Source: Ophioderma brevispina (Eukaryota > Echinodermata > Ophiuroidea > Amphilepidida > Ophiodermatidae). From it: 64,000 bases of DNA. The position numbers were made by a program, and so were the translations under genes. Location: NCBI GenBank assembly GCA_023653785.1, contig JAMKCH010014126.1, forward strand, positions 62,001 to 126,000. The letters run 5' to 3'. Each line of letters opens with the position of its first letter. The first letter of the stretch is position 1. Under the pieces are notes generated by a model. The model was not told the DNA's origin. It saw nothing but the letters and a program-made list of their open reading frames with translations, and searched no databases. Positions 56,783 to 64,000 of this stretch are shown in pieces.

Positions 56783-57660
56783 ATAGTGTATGCCAAAGTA
56801 GCATTGTGGTTTATAGAAATTGTATTCTTTTTGGGCAATATGTATTCATTTTGAAATGTTTAGGTGCTTAAAGGTGCATTTCGTGATTCCAGCACCTTCA
56901 GTTTTCATCATTGTTCACTAGATTGTTCACAACTTTTTAGTTGTTCCTGACCTTGCGGTTTTGTGTTATGAGCAAATGTGTATTTCCCACGGTCCCAAAG
57001 GCCACTATGCAATAATTTCTGTCCGTTTACGGACAGAAAATACAAAATTGCGAATTCCTTACAGAATTTTGCACGTAAGATTAGGTACACATTGATTACT
57101 AATGTTAACGGTTCAGATGATATAAAAATCGCAACTTTTTTGAGGTAAGTCGGGGGACGAGGCTGTGGATCACGAAATGCCCCTTTTAAGTAACCTTTGT
57201 ACTGCAGGCGAGACTTTTTTTATTTTACAAATGTACAAATGTAGATTTTGCTGGTAACGGGTATAAATTGATAGATTAGCATTTGGGAATCGATAAAAAC
57301 ATTGTTTCAAATTATATACTCAAGCTGCAGTTAGTTCTAGGGATGTGCTTTTATTTCACCGATGGATGTCACTGTGGGGCACATAACACACGGATCCACA
57401 CAGCTGACGATTCAGGTGTATCCCCATATGTGCTTAGTATGGGAGGCAAATGGATTGTTATTCTCTTAAGTTATTCTTAAATTGTGTATAATTGTTGTAT
57501 ATCATAGTTGTTTTCACATTAGAATTTTATCTATTGAATTTATAATGTTTGACTATGATAGCTCCTTTTCTTTCTATGTGAAGCGCCTAGAGGCCTCTGT
57601 ATTACTGCGCTATATCAAGATTGTTATTATTATTTTAGACTATTGCACGTTAATAAAAAA
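56783..57660 (+). other. Probable 3' untranslated region with possible poly(A) signal
   Basis: No further coding is seen after the TAA. An AATAAA hexamer occurs at about 57651-57656, inside TTAATAAAAAAAAAATG. If used, the 3' UTR would be ~870 nt and include a whole TTAA-flanked MITE (56872-57185). The A-run directly after the hexamer makes this site uncertain; an earlier end cannot be excluded. Confidence 0.35.
56872..57185. mobile_element. TTAA-flanked MITE, family D copy 1
   Basis: It begins AGGTGCATTTCGTGATTCC and ends GGATCACGAAATGCCCCTT, with TTAA at 56868-56871 and 57186-57189. It lies 90 bp after the stop codon. Confidence 0.82.
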
Positions 57661-57729
57661 AAAATGTATATTTTTAGAACCAGTTAAAATCACGTATTTA
57701 AAGGAATTTGGTGGCATGAAATAATTAGG

Positions 57730-58665
57730 CTTTTCACACTGAGCAGGTGATCGATCCACTTTGCGATCGATCGCCATTTTTGAAGACTATTGTCAGAGAC
57801 AGAATTAGGCGACCAGCAATTGCGCATATGTCAAGGTTTGTCAATCAGCTCGCCGCGAACTGTGATTGGTTTGAATGTGTAGTATTGGTGTGGCATGTTC
57901 GAACAAAATATGATTTAAAATGTCAATGCCCTATTTGAGTCGGGGTTTCGACTCACGGACACAATAATTCAAGTAAGAAAATTTTCTGTTTTAATGAGCT
58001 TTAAATGTTCACAGATTATTCTTCACGACCGACATTTGTTCTGCCCCGTAAAATTACGTCAGACGTGCAAATGGTCGCCTTATTCTGTCCTTGACTATAG
58101 TGCAGCCGTTTTCTGAATCCTAGACGCGCGTGCGCAATAGCGCCTTAGTTGTAAAAGTTTTCCAAAGAGGGTGTAAACACGTATTTCAATACGGAATAAA
58201 TCGCAATCTCATCATAGTGCGCAGTTCACACTCCATAGAAAAACGTTTTACACAATTTGGCACTCGCCAGTGGTGAAAGGAAGGATTTAATGAGCTGCTG
58301 CTTTCACGAAATATATACTTCTTTTTGAGGCATTTACGGCAGTGTTTGTAGTTGACTTTTTTTAATGCTGAGGTACAAGACTATCTTTTAAGTGATATGA
58401 CATGTCACCTTGGTTTATTTCTGCACTGAAATTCTGATTTTTCCGCTCGTGAAATTGAACGAACTGAGTAAGAAAATTCAACATGGCGAATAGACTCTTA
58501 CGTAAGTGCATTTAGTGGACGAATGTGTGCTGTTATTTGAGGAATCACAACAGCGATATGTGTCAGAGTTGGCGAAGTATTTTAATGAATTTGGTGGCTG
58601 GTTTGAAGCCTACAGACGACGATCGATCGCAAAAGTGGATCGATCACCGGCTCAGTGTGTAAAGA
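57730..58665. mobile_element. Inverted-repeat element N, split by a family Q MITE
   Basis: CTTTTCACACTGAGCAGGTG at the left pairs with CACCGGCTCAGTGTGTAAAG at the right, continuing through ATCGATCCACTTTGCGATCG and its inverse. The family Q MITE at 57790-58097 lies within it. Confidence 0.8.
57790..58097. mobile_element. TA-target MITE, family Q copy 2
   Basis: TTGTCAGAGACAGAATTAGG and CCTTATTCTGTCCTTGACTA with TA flanks. The interior agrees with 18208-18495. Confidence 0.82.
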
Positions 58666-59658
58666 CTTATATTTAGGTAGAATCAAATGCACATCACATA
58701 TAGTCATTTTGTAATACTTGAAAACAATTATGTAGTGTGGGTTTTGTTCAATTCTAGTCAAAAGCAGAGAAAATATAGTGCCAGCCTGGCAATATGACTT
58801 CACAGTCTTAATCCACATTCCGCCTAGCATAGAGCAGAGTATAGATTTTTTTCAGTTAACTTTTCAAAAAACAACTTCAACTTTATCCATGATGAATGTT
58901 AGAATTATTTCGAAGATATGGGCAAGATGAATGAAATGTCTGGTAATGATGACTTGAAAGTTGGAAACCACTTATTTATCCTCCAACAACAAGTTAAAGT
59001 CACTCCACCTTTAAGAGTTTAAAGGTATATTTATTTATCATGTCACTTAATGCATCGTTCTACCAAATATACTATCAAAAGTCTTGCAAAATGTTTAGTT
59101 TTCAATTGCAATTAATTTTGTCAGTCTTGCGTTCGATAAACACCAGTGTATCTGATTTTGATAATTAAAATACGGGATTAATACGAAAGAAAATACTTAC
59201 AGTTCGAGTATTCCCGGAACAACGTCAGGTCAAAATGGTTTGTCTGACTGCAGTTCAATCGGTACAGAAAGGGAAGGTTTTAACCGGGGTTTTTTGTGTG
59301 TGCAACAGTAAATTTGAAACCCAAGTCAACACAATTTAACCAAGTTGAAATCAACTAAAATATATGAAAAGCAATTTGTATTGTATAATAAAAGAGTCCA
59401 GCAAAAACGGTCCCTCCTACGATAGGCCTCGGATCCTACGGATCTGCGGACTCGGATGCGGATCTGCGGTTTCGGACTCGGACCCGGACTCGGATTTGCA
59501 ACACCGATGAAAAGATTGGAATTCGCAAAATGTGGGATGAGTTTTTATCCAATAGCCTGTCGATTTTGCAAAGATCATAGACGGCAATATCCTTTGTAGA
59601 AAATAATTTAAGTCCACCAAGACATCAAATAAAAGGCGGCCAAGGCAATGCTTATATG
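58666..59658. other. Downstream intergenic DNA with a short GC-rich repeat
   Basis: At 59427-59497 a degenerate repeat of CGGACTCGGAT-type units stands out from AT-rich surroundings. The minus strand reads SESGSESETADP over it, but no gene context is present. Confidence 0.45.
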
Positions 59659-62600
59659 TAGGGTCAAAATCAGGGTCCCGTGACCATGGAGAGGCAAAGG
59701 TTCGTTTGATGATGGCATTTTTTTGTACTGGGGATTTAAAACAAAATGAGCTCCTAAGCCCCTCGCAAAAAGGGGGGGAAAACTCCAGGAGAGTGGAAAA
59801 TTCAAAATGGACTGCCGGCGGCCATTTGAATTAGAAAATTGTGTTGTATTCTTGAACAACAGTAACTTACACATGGAATAAATGTCTTTTTTTACTAATT
59901 TTGATGATAAGAAGTCCATTTCCGACAGTTATTTTTGTAATAGGTGGTCATCTTTACGGTGAATCAAGATGGCGCCACTGGCTATGTTAAATATATACAA
60001 ATATTCAGATATAATCCAAACCAGTTCACATTTAAAGACGGTTAATGTATTGTTTAGGTGTTTTTGTACTTGTCCAGAAACCATTCGAGTTTAGTTTGCT
60101 AACTGGAGGGTCACAGCACTATGTAGAAATCCAAAATGGCTGCCGGTCGCCATCTTGGAAAATACCAAATTGTGTATCTCATTGAAACAAAGTAACTTAC
60201 AAACAGGAATAAATGTCTTTTTGCTAATGAGATTACTAGGAGTCCATTACTGAAGTTAGTTTTTCATTAGAAAGTCATCTTTGCTGTGAAATCCAAGATG
60301 GCTGCCATTGGCTATGTTAACTCTATACACACAATCCAAGCCAGTTCACCTTTTAAGATGGTTAATTATTGTTTCTAAGTGTTACCTTGACCAGAAATCA
60401 GGTGTAGTTACGTGGGGGTCACAATCATATGCGGGAAATCCCAAATGGTCATCAATGGCCATCTTGGAAGGACCAAATTGGTTATCTCTGAACAAACTAA
60501 CTTACAAACATGGAATAAGTGACATTTGTGACTAATTTGATGATGAGGAGTCCATTGAAAACCATGTTAACATATTTCCAAGCCAGTTTTATCTGTTAAA
60601 TTCATACGTGTTTTGGTAATTAATTGTGGAACATAAATCCACATTCTGAGTGGAATTTGTTATATCATCATAAAAAATCCAAAATGGCCACTGACAGCCA
60701 TCATGGAAATTACAAAATTGCATGAAATAACTTGAATGTTTTAATTAGTGTTGTTTTGACTAATTTTATGATCAGGAGTTCATCTCAAAATATGTATTCA
60801 TTGATTTCAGAAATGCCCATCAGGCATTGTTGCTTTCATTTTAACCCATTGTAGAGACCAGTTAGTGGGATATCACAATGTGAAAATTACAGTTTGCACC
60901 CTGGTGGTGATTACTATTTCTGTATGGGATTTGGGTTCTTTATGAAAACATCCTTTGACGTGAAATCCAAAGATGACCGCCATATACAGGGTGAGTCAAA
61001 AAAAAAAATTGACCTGATGGTGTCCGCCATTTTGAATGTTTAAATAATATAGAATCGACATATGTGGATTCTGCGGAAAGCTTATTTCATTATCTTTAAT
61101 TAATTTGCTGCAAAGACATTCCGCAATCGGTTAAGGATAGGCCGAGCTACAGTCTTTCGAAATTCAAGAAATCTGCAGTGAATAATAGCTTGATTTTCTT
61201 CTGGACACGGATTTCTTCCTGAACGCCGTTCATTTCAATGGGAATCCGTGACAGAGCAGAGAAAGAGAAACCGACTATTGATCAAAACGACTGCTAGCTC
61301 GGTCCTACTAACCGATGTGAATGATCTTTTGCAGTAAGTAAATTAAGATTAATGAGCCCAGCTTTCAGATGATACCAAATATGTAGATATATATCACTTA
61401 AAAATTCAAATGGCGGACACAATCAGGGGTCAAAGTTTTTTTTGACCTCAACCTGTACTATTTTGGAATTAGGATGTAAAATTTCCCCACTTTCCAAAGT
61501 AGTTAACCTACCAAAAGGTTCATCACTTTCAGACTCAGAAGTGCATCGATGTATCTGAATCAATTGTCGTTGCAGGATGATCGCTTCATCACTATCGGAA
61601 TCAATTCCACTGCTAACAGAATGGCAGCTAGAGCTAAGCTGTGTGGTATTGCTGGTTTTGAGTGTATCTTAATGATGACATTTAATTTGCCATTCTACCA
61701 GTTGTACTACTGAACAGGGATGTCCTTAATTTCAACATGCCTTTTAATATGCAAGGTTGTTGGCTCAAAACAGGTTGTATGTAAGACATCATCATGGGGG
61801 AAGTCGAATTGTGCATTTCTTTTTGGTATTTGCCACTTCGAGCTTTCCACTTCGGACTTGCACTTTTTGTCACCATAGTTACTGAAAAGAACAAAGGGTT
61901 ACATCTCTGAGGCGGACACAGCTCGAGAGGAAGGCAGTGGATTGATTCGATTCTGATAGTAGGATCGTCCTGCAAAACAGACAGAGATATGGGTGTAAGC
62001 GGGCGCTTCCAAACATAGGGCATTCGGTCCAGCTACTTCAAATAAGCGGTCTTGGGCGAGAGCGACAACCAAATGCCCCAAAAGAAGGGCCTTTGGACGA
62101 TTTTTTTGCCAAAAATTTCCCAAAAATAGGGGTTTGGGGTGGTGGGTAACATTTCAAATTTCCTCCAAAAATAGGGGTCTTTGGGTGACAGTGGAGAACA
62201 TTTTCAAAAAGGGGTCTTTGGATGACTTTTAAAAAATATTCGGTCTTTAAGTGGACAACCGGATTGCTGAAAATGGGGGGTTTAACAGCCCTACATACAA
62301 AGTCACTATGTCATTTCCAAGAGGCCGTTGTTGGCCATGGATTTCGCATAGTGATGGTTACCTCCACATTAACACACTAAACCTGGAATGGATTTTTTGT
62401 CACGTACGTAAACCGTTCTTCAAAGGTGATCTGGCTTGGACTATCTAAAATTTCATATATAATATGATGTAAAATTCTATATATTTAATATTAGCCAGTG
62501 GAAGTCATCTTGAATTTTACAGTAAAGATGATGTCCCAATGAAAAACTAACATTCAGGAATGGACTCATGGTCATCAAATTAGTAAAAAAAGACATTTAT

Positions 62601-63470
62601 TCCATGTTTATAAGTACTCGTTCAAGAGATAACCAATTTGGTAATTTCCACCCAAGCTGGCCACTGCAAGGCCCATTTTGGATTTCTACATAGCGATGTG
62701 ACCTCCAGGTAACAACTATACCTGGAATGGATTTCTGGTCACACTGAAAACTTAGAAACAATACATTAACCATCTTCAAATGTAAAACTGGCTTGGACTA
62801 TGGAAAAAATTTATATATTTACTAGCCAATGGCGGCCATCTTGAATTTTACAGTAAAAGGTGACCCTCTTATGAAAAACTAACTTCAGCAATGGACTTAT
62901 GATTATCAAATTAGTTAAAAAAGACACTTAGTCATGTTTGTAAGTTACTGTGTCGAAGAGAGACACAATTTTCTAATTTCCAAGATGGCCGCCGGCCGCC
63001 GTTTTGGTTTCTACATAGTGCTGTGACCTCCGTTTAGCAAACTAACCTCGAATGGGTTTTGGACAGGTAAACTACGAAACAATACGTGAACCATCTTAAA
63101 GGTGAACTGGTGGGATTATCTGAATAGTGGTATCTATTTAACATAGCCAGTGGCGGCCATCTTGGATTTCACAGTAAAGATGACCACCTATTAAAAAAAT
63201 AACTGTCGGAATGGACTTCTGATTATCAAATTAGTTAAAAAAGACACTTATTCCATGTTTGTAAGTTACTTTGTTCAAGAGATACACAATTTTCTAATTT
63301 CCAAGATGGCCGCCAGCAGCCATTTTGGATTTTCCACTCTCCTGAAGTTTCCCCACACTTTTGCGAGGGGCATAGGAGCTCATTTTGTTTTAAATACCCC
63401 AAAGTAACAAAATCCATCATCAAACGAACCTTTGCTCTCCATGGTCACGGGACCCCTGATTTTGACCCTA
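59659..63470. mobile_element. 3.8 kb foldback element with tandem subrepeats in both arms
   Basis: The tips TAGGGTCAAAATCAGGGTCC and GGACCCCTGATTTTGACCC pair. Pairing continues through CCATGGAGAG / CTCTCCATGG and AACAAAATGAGCTCCTA. Each arm holds about three units of ~325 bp marked by AAGATGGC(C/T)GCC motifs: 59967 and 60293 on the left; 62495, 62823 and 63150 on the right in inverted form. The centre (about 60850-62250) holds a mariner-type MITE and an unclassified stretch. No transposase was recognised. Confidence 0.8.
60987..61455. mobile_element. Mariner-type MITE nested in the foldback centre
   Basis: CAGGGTGAGTCAAAAAAA at the left and TTTTTTTTGACCTCAACCTG at the right, continuing through GTGTCCGCCATTTTGAAT and TTCAAATGGCGGACAC. 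TA on each side. CAGGGTG-x-CAAAAA tips are usual for mariner-type elements. Confidence 0.7.
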
Positions 63471-64000
63471 CTAATACGCTTTCACCATGTCTCGGATGCC
63501 AAAGTTTATACAATGGCGAGAATCAAAGTCACGCAACTGCGCGCAGACTAGGATTTCGACTTTTTCGACGCCAAACTGGATATGTTTACCTTTACTCTCC
63601 ATGCTCTCTGGGCCTATATCATGCACGCAGGGGCTATAAAGTTTATGCAGAGATTTGCAAGTTGTGTCTTTGTATTGTTCTATAATTATATTGATTTTAT
63701 TGTAAAAATGGTTGTATTCAACATTTTACTGCCATAAGATATGTTTTAAATACGAACTTACCCCTCAATAATCTTACCTTGCGTCCGATTCGCTTTCGCT
63801 GTCAGAATCCTCTGCTAATTTCAACAAACTTGTACAATTTCAAAGTCACAGATGTTCTCTTATCCAATACGAGTCTTCCCATTAATTATGTGTAGTGTAG
63901 CACTGCGTTTGACCAGTCAGAAGCTCTAATTTGTTCCACTACCTCATCAAATGATTTATTAATCGTAACCATACTGAATTGTGTATTGTTCCTAGAAACG
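63471..64000. other. Window end: nothing firmly supported
   Basis: On the minus strand 63840-63778 encodes LKLAEDSDSESESDA and meets a donor-like GTAAGA, but a stop lies just upstream and no acceptor was found. It may be the tip of another gene or a chance acidic frame. Confidence 0.25.

Noticed and set aside
1..64000. CRISPR array, bacterial operon or phage system
   Set aside because: No regularly spaced short direct repeats, no ribosome-binding sites and no closely packed genes; introns and eukaryotic transposons argue for a nuclear genome.

Overview
The window looks like nuclear DNA of a metazoan, most likely a marine invertebrate deuterostome (echinoderm, hemichordate or cephalochordate). 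That taxonomic guess is inference. It rests on a cell-surface protein mixing EGF and HYR domains, introns of 0.2-5 kb with GT-AG borders, AT-rich noncoding DNA, and many small inverted-repeat transposons, LINE and Penelope-like fragments and tRNA-like SINE pieces. There is no bacterial operon, CRISPR array or rRNA.

One gene can be supported. It lies on the + strand and its exons run from 9236 to 56782. Eight EGF exons (9236-17950) are followed by ten HYR exons, or twelve if a duplicated pair is counted (22828-48249). Then come a small four-cysteine exon (52509), one more EGF exon (52809) and a last exon (56577-56782) with a transmembrane helix, an 18-residue tail and a TAA stop. Each exon before the last holds one module, and the borders are phase 1 on both sides, so modules can be gained or lost without a frame change. 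The signal-peptide exon was not found. It is either upstream of the window or hidden in the first 9 kb. The predicted product is a type I membrane protein with a long adhesive ectodomain.

Region by region: 1-7330 is a noisy tandem duplication of a unit of about 4 kb, followed by an inverted fragment of the same unit. 9-18 kb holds the EGF exons with hairpin MITEs and SINE-like pieces in the introns. 18-22 kb is a large intron with a LINE reverse transcriptase split by a nested inverted-repeat element, then a MITE with a perfect 9-bp target duplication. 22-48 kb holds the HYR exons; between 37.2 and 43.3 kb one exon pair is duplicated, and the two copies carry different transposons and different lesions. 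48-57 kb holds the 3' exons among TTAA-flanked MITEs. 57-64 kb is downstream DNA with nested MITEs and a 3.8 kb foldback element whose arms are built of ~325 bp subrepeats.

Single-base indels break exons E1, H6, H7, H6', H7' and H10 but not the others. Most lie in duplicated or repeat-rich stretches, which suggests imperfect long-read consensus or unmerged haplotypes rather than a dead gene. The sequence alone cannot settle this.
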